64,000 nucleotides of DNA from Paracoccaceae bacterium (GTDB lineage: Bacteria > Pseudomonadota > Alphaproteobacteria > Rhodobacterales > Rhodobacteraceae), in NCBI GenBank assembly GCA_017854585.1, contig JAFMHK010000011.1, forward strand, positions 1 to 64,000, read 5' to 3'. Positions 52,851-61,481 of the stretch are shown in pieces. Under the pieces are notes generated by a model, which worked only from the letters and a program-made list of their open reading frames with translations, searched no databases and had not been told where the DNA came from. The first letter of the stretch is position 1; each line of letters starts with the position of its first letter. A program made the translations under genes and the position numbers.

Positions 52851-53356
52851 CCGAACGCCGAAAATTCGCGGATGCTGTGCCGTCGCTTGTCCTGCTTGTC
52901 GTCGCGGTGTTCTACTGCGTGGCGTCCTTCCAATATTCCCCGTCCGCAAGGGCGATGCCGCTTGGCGTTGCAACGCTGGCGCTGGTGCTGGTTCTTGTTG
53001 ACCTGATCTCGCTGGGCGAGGGGCGGATCAGCCGCATCATCCGCCGCATCTTCCAAGGCAGCGGCGCACCTGCGCCGGTGCCGGGGTTGGACGGGCAGGC
53101 GGGGCAGCGCTTTCCGCCCGCCCGAGAACTGGCCGCGTTCGGCTGGATCATCGCATTCCTGCTGCTGGCGATTGCCCTTGGCTTTTACATCGCCATCCCG
53201 ATCTACGTGACCGCCTATCTGCGGTTCTACGGTGGCAAATCCGTGCTTGTCGCAGCGGCCACAGGCCTTGGTCTGGTCGCGGCGCTCTACGGAATGTTCG
53301 AGCTGTTGCTGGGATACGAGGTCTTCGAAGGTCTTGTTTTCGGGGACATCATGTAG
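52847..53356 (+). CDS. Tripartite tricarboxylate transporter small permease, TctB family
   Basis: A 169-residue membrane protein with four segments: SLVLLVVAVFYCVASFQYS, LGVATLALVLVLVDLISLG, AFGWIIAFLLLAIALGFYIA and LVAAATGLGLVAALYGMFEL. A polar linker joins the second and third, as in TctB. Low sequence conservation is normal for this subunit; the call rests on topology and on its place between TctA and TctC. Confidence 0.88.
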   Translation: MTERRKFADAVPSLVLLVVAVFYCVASFQYSPSARAMPLGVATLALVLVLVDLISLGEGRISRIIRRIFQGSGAPAPVPGLDGQAGQRFPPARELAAFGWIIAFLLLAIALGFYIAIPIYVTAYLRFYGGKSVLVAAATGLGLVAALYGMFELLLGYEVFEGLVFGDIM

Positions 53357-53401
53357 CCGGCCCAAGACCGGATAATTTTCAATTCAAACGGAGGAGAAGA
53401 C

Positions 53402-54358
53402 ATGGCGAGACTACCAGGGATTGCGACACTGGTCGCAGCAGGGGCGCTGGCATTGATGCCGGGGGCGAGCCTTGCACAGAGTTGGCCGGACGGGGATATC
53501 GATCTGATCATTCCCTCAGGGCCCGGCGGCGGCTTTGACGTCTATGGCCGGGTGCTGGCGCGGGCGATGGAGGAAACCCTCGACGTCAACGTGCTGCCGC
53601 AGAACGTATCGGGCGGTGGCGGGATGCGCGGCGCAACCGTTGCCTATCAGGCCGAGCCCGACGGCCAGACATTCGCCGTTTTCAACGTGCCGGGCATCAT
53701 CGAGCCGGTCATCACCGGGGAAGACGTATCCTATGACATCGGTCAGATCGACTGGCTCGGGGCGATGGCGTTCAACCAGTATATCGTGATGGTCGCGGCA
53801 GATTCGCCCTACAACACGATCGATGATCTGCGCGCGGCGGGCGAAACCATATCCTTTACCGCCTATGGATCGTCCGGTATCGCCGCGAACCGCATCTTGT
53901 GCGCGGAACTGGAACTCGATTGCCAGATCATCACCGGCTACCCCAGCAACAACGAGGCCTTGCTTGGCGTCGTGCGGGGAGATGCTGCGGCATCGGTGCC
54001 GCCGATCTCGACTGCGGCGGCGTTCAACACGGGCGGCGACCTCAAGGCGATCATGGTGATGACAAGCGGGCCAACCGCCTTGTTTCCCGATACGCCGACC
54101 GCGTCTGATGCCGGATATCCCGCGGTGGCAAGCCTTGGCCTGATCCGGGCTTTCGGCCTTCCGCCGGGCGTGCCTGCTGAAACCCGCGCCGCGTTCCAGC
54201 AGGTGTTCGACACCGCGCTTGCAGCCGAGTCAGTCACCGCTTGGGTGGCCGAAACCGGCAACGCCTACGATCCGATGTCGGGGGAAGAGCTTTCGGCTCT
54301 GATCGCGTCCCAAACCGAACTCCTGACCAGATATCGGGACGTCCTTGCCGCAGAATAA
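53402..54358 (+). CDS. Tripartite tricarboxylate transporter substrate-binding protein, TctC family
   Basis: A 318-residue periplasmic binding protein. The signal peptide ends ASLAQ (about residue 24). The family motifs WPDGDIDLIIPSGPGGGFDV, YGRVLARAMEETLDVNVLPQ, NVSGGGGMRGATVAY and AYGSSGIAANRILCA are all present. A GGAGGAG ribosome site lies ahead of the ATG. TctC relatives bind citrate, terephthalate, protocatechuate and other carboxylates. Unlike most, it is encoded last in the operon. Confidence 0.92.
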   Translation: MARLPGIATLVAAGALALMPGASLAQSWPDGDIDLIIPSGPGGGFDVYGRVLARAMEETLDVNVLPQNVSGGGGMRGATVAYQAEPDGQTFAVFNVPGIIEPVITGEDVSYDIGQIDWLGAMAFNQYIVMVAADSPYNTIDDLRAAGETISFTAYGSSGIAANRILCAELELDCQIITGYPSNNEALLGVVRGDAAASVPPISTAAAFNTGGDLKAIMVMTSGPTALFPDTPTASDAGYPAVASLGLIRAFGLPPGVPAETRAAFQQVFDTALAAESVTAWVAETGNAYDPMSGEELSALIASQTELLTRYRDVLAAE

Positions 54359-54380
54359 TTTTTCATTCGGCATGAAACCC

Positions 54381-54411
54381 GACACGGCAGGTCCATCTGA
54401 CCTGCCGTGTC
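54381..54411 (+). terminator. Strong hairpin after the TctC-like gene
   Basis: GACACGGCAGGT-N7-ACCTGCCGTGTC, a perfect 12-base stem 22 bases after the TctC stop. No U tract follows. It ends just before the ATG of the TauE-type gene, so it probably limits read-through from the transporter operon. Confidence 0.65.
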
Positions 54412-54418
54412 GACGGCC

Positions 54419-55204
54419 ATGATGGACCTGTTCGGCCTGCCAATCTTCGCCGGTGTTTCGGCTTGGCAATGGGTGGCTCTGGCACTTGCCTATGCGCTTG
54501 CCTTTGTCATCAAGGGGGTGTTTGGATACGGCGCCGTGCCGCCGATGGTGCTGATGGGGTCGCTGATCATGCCGCCGCATCACGCGGTCTTGCTGGCGGC
54601 CATCGTCAACCTCGCCTCGCAATCCCTGCTTGTGCCCGACGCGATCCGACACGGAAACCGTGCCATTTTCGGGCGCATGATCTTGTTCATCATGCCTGCG
54701 GCCGTTGCGGGAACCCTGCTTTTCCAAGTGCTGTCACCGGGCAGCCTGCAATTGGTGGTCGGTGTTCTCTTGCTCAGCGTCCTGCTGATCGAGAACTCGA
54801 CCCTGCGCGCACGGATCGTACCTGTCGCGCGGGCCAGACGTGGATTGTTCTCGACCGTTGCCGCCCTGATCGCGGGGCTTATTGCCGGCGTTGTCGGGGC
54901 CGGAGCGATGGTTTTCCTCTCCGTCTATCTGCGCACCCTCCTGCCGGAAAAAACGGAATTCAGGGGGACGGTTATCTTGATCGTCACCTCGATCCTCGCA
55001 TGGCGTGCGATCTTGCTGATCAGTCTTGGCCTGATCACATGGACATTGGTCGCCGAAGCGCTGACCCTTATCCCGGTTGCGGCGGCGGCGCTGACGCTAG
55101 GCAAGTGGTTAAGCGATAAGCTGTCGAATGACGGCTTCTTCACCATCTATCGCTGGTTCATGATCAGTGCAGCGCTTCTTCTCATCGTGCGCGGCTTGCT
55201 CTAG
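54419..55204 (+). CDS. TauE/SafE (TSUP) family membrane transporter
   Basis: A 261-residue membrane protein with about eight hydrophobic segments. The opening WVALALAYALAFVIKGVFGY, then GAVPPMVLMGSLIMPPHHAV, resembles the TSUP family, with the duplicated motif in LIAGLIAGVVGAGAMVFLSV. TSUP members export sulfite, sulfoacetate or other organic anions. A GTG start four codons earlier would lie inside the preceding hairpin, so ATG was preferred. The neighbour relation to a Tct uptake system may mean counter-export of a by-product. Confidence 0.82.
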   Translation: MMDLFGLPIFAGVSAWQWVALALAYALAFVIKGVFGYGAVPPMVLMGSLIMPPHHAVLLAAIVNLASQSLLVPDAIRHGNRAIFGRMILFIMPAAVAGTLLFQVLSPGSLQLVVGVLLLSVLLIENSTLRARIVPVARARRGLFSTVAALIAGLIAGVVGAGAMVFLSVYLRTLLPEKTEFRGTVILIVTSILAWRAILLISLGLITWTLVAEALTLIPVAAAALTLGKWLSDKLSNDGFFTIYRWFMISAALLLIVRGLL

Positions 55205-55234
55205 CGTCATCCGCAACCTGACAGGATCAAGCGC

Positions 55235-56485
55235 ATGTGCCCCAAGCAGACGGTCGATCCGGCGACGTTGAACCTCAGACATCTGTGGGCCTTCTGTCAG
55301 GTTGCCGAACACCGCAGCATCAATCGGGTGGCAGGCTGGATCAATCTTTCGCAGCCCGCGATCTCGCAAGGTATCTTTGCGTTGGAGCAGGCCTTCGACG
55401 CGACCCTGTTCAACCGCGACACGTCCGGCATGCATCCAACCCGCATGGGCGGCCTGCTTGCCGCGCGCGTCCGGCGCGGCTTCAAGGCGCTTGAAATGGC
55501 GCTTGCCCTCGGCGATGCCCAAGCCCCGAACTCCACGCCGCGCGGCGATGACCCGTCGGTCGTCTTGCGCACCAACCAGCTTTCCGTGCTTGTCGCGCTG
55601 ATTGGCAATGGCGGCATCGCCGGGTGCGCGGGCACGCTGGGAATTTCCGAAAAATCGGTCGCGCGCAACTTGCGCAATCTCGAACTCCGGCTGGGGCGAA
55701 GCCTGCTGATCCGGGACGTGGGCTTGATCCGGCTAACCAGCGCGGGCGAGGCGATCGCGCGCGCGGCGCGGATCTTCTTTCGCGAGATCGAACTGGCCTG
55801 CGAAGAAATGTCGGCCGAGGTCGGCATTTCCAACGGACGGCTCGTGATCGGGGGCTTGCCCTTGGTCCGATCCTATATCTTGCCCCGCGCGATGGTCGAA
55901 ATCGCGACGCGCTTTCCGGATGTGGATGTTCAATTGGTCGAAGGATCGCACGAAATCTTGCTGGCGGGCGTCCGCGACGGTGAAATCGACATTCTTGTCG
56001 GCGCGCTGCGCGGACGGCTGCCCGCCGAAGATGTGCAGCAGATCCACCTGTTCGACGAACGGCTTTGCGTCGTCGCCAGAAGCGATCATCCGATCTTTCA
56101 CAAACCGCACCGGGATCTGTCCGATACCATGGCCTATTCATGGATCGCGCCCCGCACAGGGTCGCCTGCGCGCGAGGTGTTCGATGGCATGATGGCGCGG
56201 GCCGAACGCGCGCCGAACATCTTGCTGGAGGTCGCCTCCCACATCGCCGTCCGGTCCATCCTTGTCGAAAGCGATTGTCTGGCGCTGATATCGCGGCACC
56301 AGATCCGATACGAAGAATTGGGCGGGCAGCTTTCGGTGGTTTTGATCGACGCTGGCCAAGGCCCCCGCCACATCGGCGTGACGGTCCGCAAAGACTGGGA
56401 TCCGACGCCGCTGCAACAGGCGTTCCTCGAAGCTCTGGACAGGGCGGCGCAGACGTCGCTCAGCCCCGAACTTTCAACGATCTAG
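55235..56485 (+). CDS. LysR-type regulator with two N-terminal HTH domains
   Basis: A 416-residue regulator, about 110 longer than a normal LysR protein. HTH 1 covers about residues 11-70 (LRHLWAFCQVAEHRSINRVA, INLSQPAISQGIFALEQ). A second, complete LysR-type HTH covers about 113-172 (LSVLVALIGNGGIAGCAGTL, ISEKSVARNLRNLELRLG). The effector domain follows from about 195 (RLVIGGLPLVRSYILPRAMV, DILVGALRGRLPAEDV). It is convergent with the catabolic genes to its right. A protein of the same unusual layout lies at 62.5 kb on the far side of that cluster. Confidence 0.9.
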   Translation: MCPKQTVDPATLNLRHLWAFCQVAEHRSINRVAGWINLSQPAISQGIFALEQAFDATLFNRDTSGMHPTRMGGLLAARVRRGFKALEMALALGDAQAPNSTPRGDDPSVVLRTNQLSVLVALIGNGGIAGCAGTLGISEKSVARNLRNLELRLGRSLLIRDVGLIRLTSAGEAIARAARIFFREIELACEEMSAEVGISNGRLVIGGLPLVRSYILPRAMVEIATRFPDVDVQLVEGSHEILLAGVRDGEIDILVGALRGRLPAEDVQQIHLFDERLCVVARSDHPIFHKPHRDLSDTMAYSWIAPRTGSPAREVFDGMMARAERAPNILLEVASHIAVRSILVESDCLALISRHQIRYEELGGQLSVVLIDAGQGPRHIGVTVRKDWDPTPLQQAFLEALDRAAQTSLSPELSTI

Positions 56486-57348
56486 CCGATCAGGGCCGCG
56501 CCTTGCCCAAAGACGTCCTCGAAGTTCATGGCCCGCGTTGTCAGGCCCTGCCGGTGGACGGACCCAAGGAACGTTTCAACCGATGGCCGCATCGCGGCGA
56601 CCCCCATGGGCAGCAGGTCGGGGCCGTCGTCGGGAACCTGCGTCTTTGCGGCCCCGAACGCCATGGCAAGCGCGCGCACCAGTGCGGGGTTGCGTTCGGC
56701 CAGCGGGCCGGTGACGGCAAGGATGTGGTTGATCTGCACGACCCCCGTTCTGGCCAGACTACCCAGCGCGGTCGCGTCCGGATCGGCAATGACCGGACGG
56801 ACCCAGTCATCCTTGGGCATATCGTTTCCGAAGATCGCGGCGTCGACCTTGCCATCGCGCAGCAATTCAAAGGCTGCTGTGCCGTCGGGGTCACGGACCA
56901 CGTTGCCCGGTTCGGGCGCGCCGACGACATGCGGGGCCTCTTGGGTGACCCATGTGATGCTGGCCGGATCGATGCCGTATTCGGTGTCCAGAATGGTGCG
57001 CACCCATGCGCCCGTGGTCTGGCTGTAGGCGCGCACGGCCACACGCTTTCCCGGCAGGTCTTGGGGGCCAATCGCGGTGAAATTCGCGTTCTGCACGATG
57101 CAACGATGCTGCAACCGCGCGGACACCGTGATCGGCAGCGGAATGATCGGTCGCCCGGCATCGATGGCTTGGATCGCGGTCACGATGGCCAGTTCGCAGA
57201 TATCGAAGGCGCTGTCCTCGACCATGGGCCGAAACGCGCGGTGGATCGGTTTGACCGCAACCGGCGACAGGCCCAGCCGTTCAGCGTGCTCGGCGAGAAA
57301 AGCGCCCGCAATCGGCGTGGTGCCAAGCGCGATCGTGGGGCTTGTCAC
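56482..57348 (-). CDS. 4,5-dihydroxyphthalate decarboxylase-like protein
   Basis: A 288-residue protein with a periplasmic-binding-protein-like fold but no signal peptide. The sequence ALGTTPIAGAFLAEHAERLG, FDICELAIVTAIQAIDAG, LQHRCIVQNANF and DLPGKRVAVRAYSQTTGAWV, then LDTEYGIDPASITWVTQE, follows the pattern of 4,5-dihydroxyphthalate decarboxylase (Pht5/PhtD type), which makes protocatechuate. It starts at GTG overlapping the upstream stop (GTGA). A cytosolic relative of ABC binding proteins with another function is possible, but the neighbouring aromatic lower-pathway genes favour a decarboxylase. Confidence 0.72.
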   Translation of the reverse strand: MTSPTIALGTTPIAGAFLAEHAERLGLSPVAVKPIHRAFRPMVEDSAFDICELAIVTAIQAIDAGRPIIPLPITVSARLQHRCIVQNANFTAIGPQDLPGKRVAVRAYSQTTGAWVRTILDTEYGIDPASITWVTQEAPHVVGAPEPGNVVRDPDGTAAFELLRDGKVDAAIFGNDMPKDDWVRPVIADPDATALGSLARTGVVQINHILAVTGPLAERNPALVRALAMAFGAAKTQVPDDGPDLLPMGVAAMRPSVETFLGSVHRQGLTTRAMNFEDVFGQGAALIG

Positions 57349-58205
57349 GCGCTCCCCTCCAGCAATGCCGGATAAAGCGACAGCGCCGTTCCCCCCAACA
57401 CCGCTGTCCGTTCCTCCGGGCTCAGGGTGGCGACGGCCTCGCGCGCACGCACCACCAGTTCCGGCAGGGGCGTTTCGGCGGCGGGAAAGTTTGATCCCCA
57501 CGCCACGCGGTCGGCCCCGAAGGTCGCCATCAGATGCGCCATGAACGCGGGCACCGTGGACATCCCGGCCTCGGACGCCCTAATGTTGCGCAGCGTCAGC
57601 TTGACGTGGACTCCGGGATAGCTTGCCAGATCCCACAACGCCTGCGCTGCCGCATAAGGTGCGCCGTCCTCCAGCACCGGGCGGGCAAGGTGGTCGATGA
57701 TCACGCGGGCATCGGGGAACCGGTCCAGAAGGTCGCGCAACATCGGGATGCCCGGCGGCCGCATCTGCACGCAGATCGGCAGGCCGATATCGCTGGCGTA
57801 TTGCCACGCGGCAAAGGATGCCGGATCGTTCAGCCAGCTTGATTGCCCCTCGACCGTGCTGCCGGCGGTGAACAGGCGCAGCCCCGTAAGCCCGCGCGAC
57901 ATCCAGTAATCGATCTTCTCAACGGCATCCTTGGCCAGCACATCAACCGAAAAGACCCCTGTCAGTCTGTCGGGATGCGCCGCCACGGCCTCTGCCAGAT
58001 AGGTGTTGTCGTGCCCATAGGCCGTTGACGCCTGCACCACGGCTGCCTTGGCGATCCCGGCGGCGTCCATTTCCTTGATCAGATCGTCAAACGCGATCGG
58101 ATGCTTGGACGACCACGTCGACTGCTTTCCGCCCAACGGGGTCAGCGGATAGCGCTCCGTATCCGGAGAAATCACGTGCGGGTGGATATCAATGATCGAG
58201 TCCAT
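57345..58205 (-). CDS. Amidohydrolase family protein (2-pyrone-4,6-dicarboxylate lactonase-like)
   Basis: A 286-residue TIM-barrel hydrolase of the amidohydrolase_2 family. The metal-site HxH is in IIDIHPHVIS (residues 6-9). Later ligands are probably in ICVQMRPPG, VIIDHLARPVLEDG and the terminal VAWGSNFPAAE, where an Asn replaces the Asp common in this loop (GSDFP). Lactonases of this group (LigI) open 2-pyrone-4,6-dicarboxylate to 4-oxalomesaconate, the substrate of genes just to the right. The ATG chosen yields the family N-terminus. It overlaps the next gene by 4 bases. Confidence 0.8.
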   Translation of the reverse strand: MDSIIDIHPHVISPDTERYPLTPLGGKQSTWSSKHPIAFDDLIKEMDAAGIAKAAVVQASTAYGHDNTYLAEAVAAHPDRLTGVFSVDVLAKDAVEKIDYWMSRGLTGLRLFTAGSTVEGQSSWLNDPASFAAWQYASDIGLPICVQMRPPGIPMLRDLLDRFPDARVIIDHLARPVLEDGAPYAAAQALWDLASYPGVHVKLTLRNIRASEAGMSTVPAFMAHLMATFGADRVAWGSNFPAAETPLPELVVRAREAVATLSPEERTAVLGGTALSLYPALLEGSA

Positions 58206-58369
58206 GTCAACTTCTTGCCAGCGGTCCGCCGGGCCCCCATAATTCCTCATGCTCACGCCTAACGCCGACCCGGAAAAATCGCCAATCCGATAACCGCTCG
58301 GGGTTATAGGATATGTGGGTCCGGGGTTGGCCCGAAATGCCGCCAACGCCCCGTAGGAAGGCCAGACCG

Positions 58370-58720
58370 ATGATCATCGCCCTTGTTCAGATACCCCTGC
58401 CGGGTCCCAAACGCGCCCATTCCCTTGTCGTCGCCCAATCAGTCGAGGCCACAAAAATATTTCATAATGTCAAAGGATTGCGCCGCAAATACTTTCTCAA
58501 TTCTGACGAAGGCGGCGGCGGGATTTATGAATTCACCACCCGTGCCGACGCCGAAGCATGGTTCAACGACGGCTGGGCCGATTGGATGGAGGGGCGTTTC
58601 GGCGTGCGTCCGACACTAACGCTGTTCGACTGCCCGGTGGTGCTTGATAATGAGGCGGACGAGGTTCGTGTCGATGGCAGGCCCGTGCCGCCGCCGTGGG
58701 GCTTGGCCAAGGTCGAATGA
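58370..58720 (+). CDS. YdhR-like putative monooxygenase (ferredoxin-like fold)
   Basis: A 116-residue protein. The ferredoxin-like alpha/beta dimer fold is suggested by MIIALVQIPLPGPKRAHSL, KIFHNVKGLRRKYFLN, GGIYEFTTRADAEAWFNDGW and FDCPVVLDNEADEV, as in YdhR/ABM-type proteins. AGGAAG lies nine bases before the ATG. It stands alone on the plus strand between two minus-strand catabolic units, divergent from the amidohydrolase gene. Cofactor-free oxidation of a quinol or polyphenol intermediate is conceivable, but no activity can be assigned. Confidence 0.75.
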   Translation: MIIALVQIPLPGPKRAHSLVVAQSVEATKIFHNVKGLRRKYFLNSDEGGGGIYEFTTRADAEAWFNDGWADWMEGRFGVRPTLTLFDCPVVLDNEADEVRVDGRPVPPPWGLAKVE

Positions 58721-58787
58721 CGTCCCACGGCGTGGCTCGCCCCCGGTCAAGACGGTATTGTGGCCCTCCACCCGTTGCGTGGCCCCG

Positions 58788-59678
58788 TCAACTCTCGGTT
58801 CGCCGGATCATCGCCAGCAGCGCTTGGGCCACCGTAACCGGCCCCTCTTCGGGCGGGGCTGCGGGCGCGGGCACACCCGACCGCGCCAGACGCCGCTGCC
58901 AGCGGATCGTGCCTGCGGTCATGTCGGCGTAAAGGCCCAGATCCTCCAGCGTCTTGGCGACCTCTTCCATCTCTGACGCGCGCCGTTCGCCATGTACGAT
59001 GGAACGCTCGAAATTATAGGCGGCCTGCCGGGGCCATTCGGTGCCGGGGTGGCTTTTGGCCAACGATCCCAGAACCTCGTCTTCAACCCCTGCGGCGACT
59101 GCGGCCAACACGCATTCGGCTGTCAGCGCCTCCAATCCCTTGACCATCACCGACCGGATCATCTTGATCGAAGAGGATGCGCCGACCGGCCCCGCGATCA
59201 CACGCACGGTCATTGGCAAGGCTTCCAGCACCGGTGCCATCTCGGCCGCGTGGGGGCCAGATATCAGACAAGGCACCATGTTCAGCTTGGGATGAACCGG
59301 GGCCATGACCGCCACGTCCACATACCGTCCGCCCGCGCCCTCGATCACATCTGCGGAAACGCCTTTTGAGGACGGCGCGCAGGAATTGAGGTCAAGCCAG
59401 ACCGTCCCTTGCCCGATCTCAGGGGCCGCCGCGCGCGCGGCCGTGACCGCCCGGTCGGCCGTGACGGTGCAAAACACCAGATCGGCCCCTTCGACAGCCT
59501 CGGCCAGCGTCAGACAATTGCGGATACCAAGCGCGGCACAGCGTTGGGCGATCTCGGCCGCCGTCGCCGGGTCATCTGATTTGACGTCATAGGCGCGCAC
59601 ATTCCCCGCGCGGGCCGGACCCCATCCGCGCACGATGGCCGATCCGGCCTCTCCCATCCCAACAAAGGCGATTTGCAT
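58788..59678 (-). CDS. NAD(P)-dependent oxidoreductase with DUF1932 domain
   Basis: A 296-residue enzyme of the 6-phosphogluconate/beta-hydroxyacid dehydrogenase fold. The Rossmann motif FVGMGEAGSAIV is at residues 4-15. The middle part has VDVAVMAPVHPKLNMVPCLI and the segment GPVGASSSIKMIRSVMVKGL with the presumed catalytic Lys. The C-terminal DUF1932 part is helical (EWPRQAAYNFERSIVHGERR). Such proteins often stand in aromatic-acid clusters without a proven reaction. It follows the galD-like gene by 13 bases in the same unit. Confidence 0.85.
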   Translation of the reverse strand: MQIAFVGMGEAGSAIVRGWGPARAGNVRAYDVKSDDPATAAEIAQRCAALGIRNCLTLAEAVEGADLVFCTVTADRAVTAARAAAPEIGQGTVWLDLNSCAPSSKGVSADVIEGAGGRYVDVAVMAPVHPKLNMVPCLISGPHAAEMAPVLEALPMTVRVIAGPVGASSSIKMIRSVMVKGLEALTAECVLAAVAAGVEDEVLGSLAKSHPGTEWPRQAAYNFERSIVHGERRASEMEEVAKTLEDLGLYADMTAGTIRWQRRLARSGVPAPAAPPEEGPVTVAQALLAMIRRTES

Positions 59679-59691
59679 CTTGTCGTCCACC

Positions 59692-60738
59692 TCAGGCAAA
59701 AACCGTGCCATCCATCAATTTACGCGCCGTGCGCAGGATCGCGGCGGCGGTCACCTCGCCCTCGGGCGTTACCTGCGCGATGATTGTCGTCTCGCCGATC
59801 GGGTGTTCGATGGGCATGGTCTTTTCCCCGCCTCCGGGTACATCGGCCAACATCGCGGCGGGCGTCCCCGGCAACAGGCAGGCGGTTGCCACGCTGACCG
59901 CGCCCAGAACGCCAATGCTGGCATGGCAGCGATGGGGAATGAAAGTGCGGGTGGAAATCGTGCCGCCGTTTTGCGCGCGGCTGACCATCGTCATCTTCGG
60001 CACCGTCTTGTCCGTCACATCGCCAAGGTTCATCAACGGCCCACAGGCCAGCCGGATCGCTTCCAGCCGGGCCTTGAGGGCGGTGTTCGCGTCCAGATCT
60101 GCGCGTGGTTCGGTTCCGGTTATTCCCATGTCCGCCGCGCGCAGGATGATCACCGGCATCCCGTTGTCGATCATCGTGACCTCGACGCCGTCGATCACAT
60201 CCACCGCATTCCCGGTGGGCAACAATGCCCCACAGGTCGATCCCGCCGTGCCCAAGAATTCCAGCGGCACGGGCGCGGCCGTCCCCGGCACCCCGTCAAT
60301 CGCGGCATCACCGGCATAGACCGGCACGCCTCCCGGTGTCTCAACCGTCGCAATCGCGGTCTGTCCGGTGTTCTCCATATAGATGGAAACCCGCGTCTGG
60401 CCGTCATCCGCCCGAACCAATCCGCGTTCGATGGCAAATGGCCCGACACCAGCCAGAATATTCCCGCAATTCTGCCCGTCTGATACCAACGCCTGATCCA
60501 CGCCGACCTGCAAGAACAGGTAATCCACGTCGATACCCGCGCGCGCCGATTTTCGCACCACCGCCACCTTGGAGGTCAGCGGGTCGCCACCGCCCATCCC
60601 GTCGATCTGTCGTGGGTCGGGGCTGCCCATGACGCGCAGCAAAAAGGCATCGCGGTCTTCTGGCAGATCTTCGGCCACGAAGTATCCGCCTTTCGATGTT
60701 CCCCCGCGCATCCACATGCAGCGCACAGGCTCAGACAT
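59692..60738 (-). CDS. galD: 4-oxalomesaconate tautomerase-like protein (PrpF family)
   Basis: A 348-residue protein of the PrpF isomerase family with two alike halves. The motifs CMWMRGGTSKGGYFVAEDLP, IDGMGGGDPLTSKVAVV, VSDGQNCGNILAGVGPFAIE and FIPHRCHASIGVLGAVSVAT follow GalD/LigU, which shift 4-oxalomesaconate between tautomers. The paired Cys residues (QNCGN, HRCH) fit this family. It lies with a hydratase and an aldolase of the same pathway. The start is uncertain: several ATG codons occur in the TGCAT-rich stretch upstream, and the one before SEPVRCMW was taken from family length. Confidence 0.85.
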   Translation of the reverse strand: MSEPVRCMWMRGGTSKGGYFVAEDLPEDRDAFLLRVMGSPDPRQIDGMGGGDPLTSKVAVVRKSARAGIDVDYLFLQVGVDQALVSDGQNCGNILAGVGPFAIERGLVRADDGQTRVSIYMENTGQTAIATVETPGGVPVYAGDAAIDGVPGTAAPVPLEFLGTAGSTCGALLPTGNAVDVIDGVEVTMIDNGMPVIILRAADMGITGTEPRADLDANTALKARLEAIRLACGPLMNLGDVTDKTVPKMTMVSRAQNGGTISTRTFIPHRCHASIGVLGAVSVATACLLPGTPAAMLADVPGGGEKTMPIEHPIGETTIIAQVTPEGEVTAAAILRTARKLMDGTVFA

Positions 60739-60809
60739 GATCGCCATGCGCATATGCATCGGGTGTGCATGCGTTGTGCATGGCATGTGCATAGGCCATC
60801 GCATACATT

Positions 60810-61481
60810 CTAGACATAGCGCAGGCCCTTTTCGGCCAGCCGCTCCCGCATCTTGTACATGTCCAGCCCAAGTTCCCCCGATGCCAGTCTTTGACGCTTT
60901 GCCTCCTCGTTCGACAGGCGATCTTGCGCCTTTTTCAGGACGTCGGCGGCTGCCGCGCGCTTGACCACGCATACGCCATCGTCGTCCGCAAGAATGATGT
61001 CGCCGGGGTCGACATTTGCCCCTGCGCAGACCACCGGCACGTTCACCGAACCCAGCGTTTCCTTGATCGTGCCTTGCGCGCAGATTGCCTTGGACCAGAC
61101 AGGAAAGCCCATCTTTTCAAGGTCTTTCACGTCGCGGACGCCCGCGTCGATGATCAAGCCTCGGCACCCGCGCGCCAGCGCGGAGGTTGCCAAGAGATCC
61201 CCGAAATACCCCGCATCCGAAGGTGAGGTCGTCGCCAGAACCATCACGTCGCCAGGGTGCAATTGTTCGATCGCGACATGTAGCATCCAGTTGTCTGCCG
61301 GCGGCGCAAGGATGGTGACCGCTGACCCGCCGATCGCCGCGCCGCGATAGATCGGGCGCATGTAGGATGCCAGCAATCCCATGCGCCCCTGCGCCTCGTG
61401 CACGGTGGCGACGCCACATTTCGCCAGATCATCAATGACTTGCGCGTCCGCTCGAGCGATGTTCCGAACCACGACCGACAT
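60810..61481 (-). CDS. ligK: 4-carboxy-4-hydroxy-2-oxoadipate aldolase-like protein (RraA family)
   Basis: A 223-residue protein of the class II HMG/CHA aldolase group within the RraA superfamily: [60 protein letters not shown] and [20 protein letters not shown]. The DAGVRDxxD block carries the substrate-binding Arg and the metal-binding Asp, and the extended C-terminus ([20 protein letters not shown]) distinguishes the aldolases from RraA itself. It splits 4-carboxy-4-hydroxy-2-oxoadipate into pyruvate and oxaloacetate. It overlaps the galB stop; a GTG one codon earlier is an alternative. Confidence 0.9.
   Translation of the reverse strand: MSVVVRNIARADAQVIDDLAKCGVATVHEAQGRMGLLASYMRPIYRGAAIGGSAVTILAPPADNWMLHVAIEQLHPGDVMVLATTSPSDAGYFGDLLATSALARGCRGLIIDAGVRDVKDLEKMGFPVWSKAICAQGTIKETLGSVNVPVVCAGANVDPGDIILADDDGVCVVKRAAAADVLKKAQDRLSNEEAKRQRLASGELGLDMYKMRERLAEKGLRYV

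Noticed and set aside
56065-57375. A 436-codon plus-strand open frame
   Set aside because: It runs from inside the LysR gene through the antisense of the decarboxylase-like gene; no domain.
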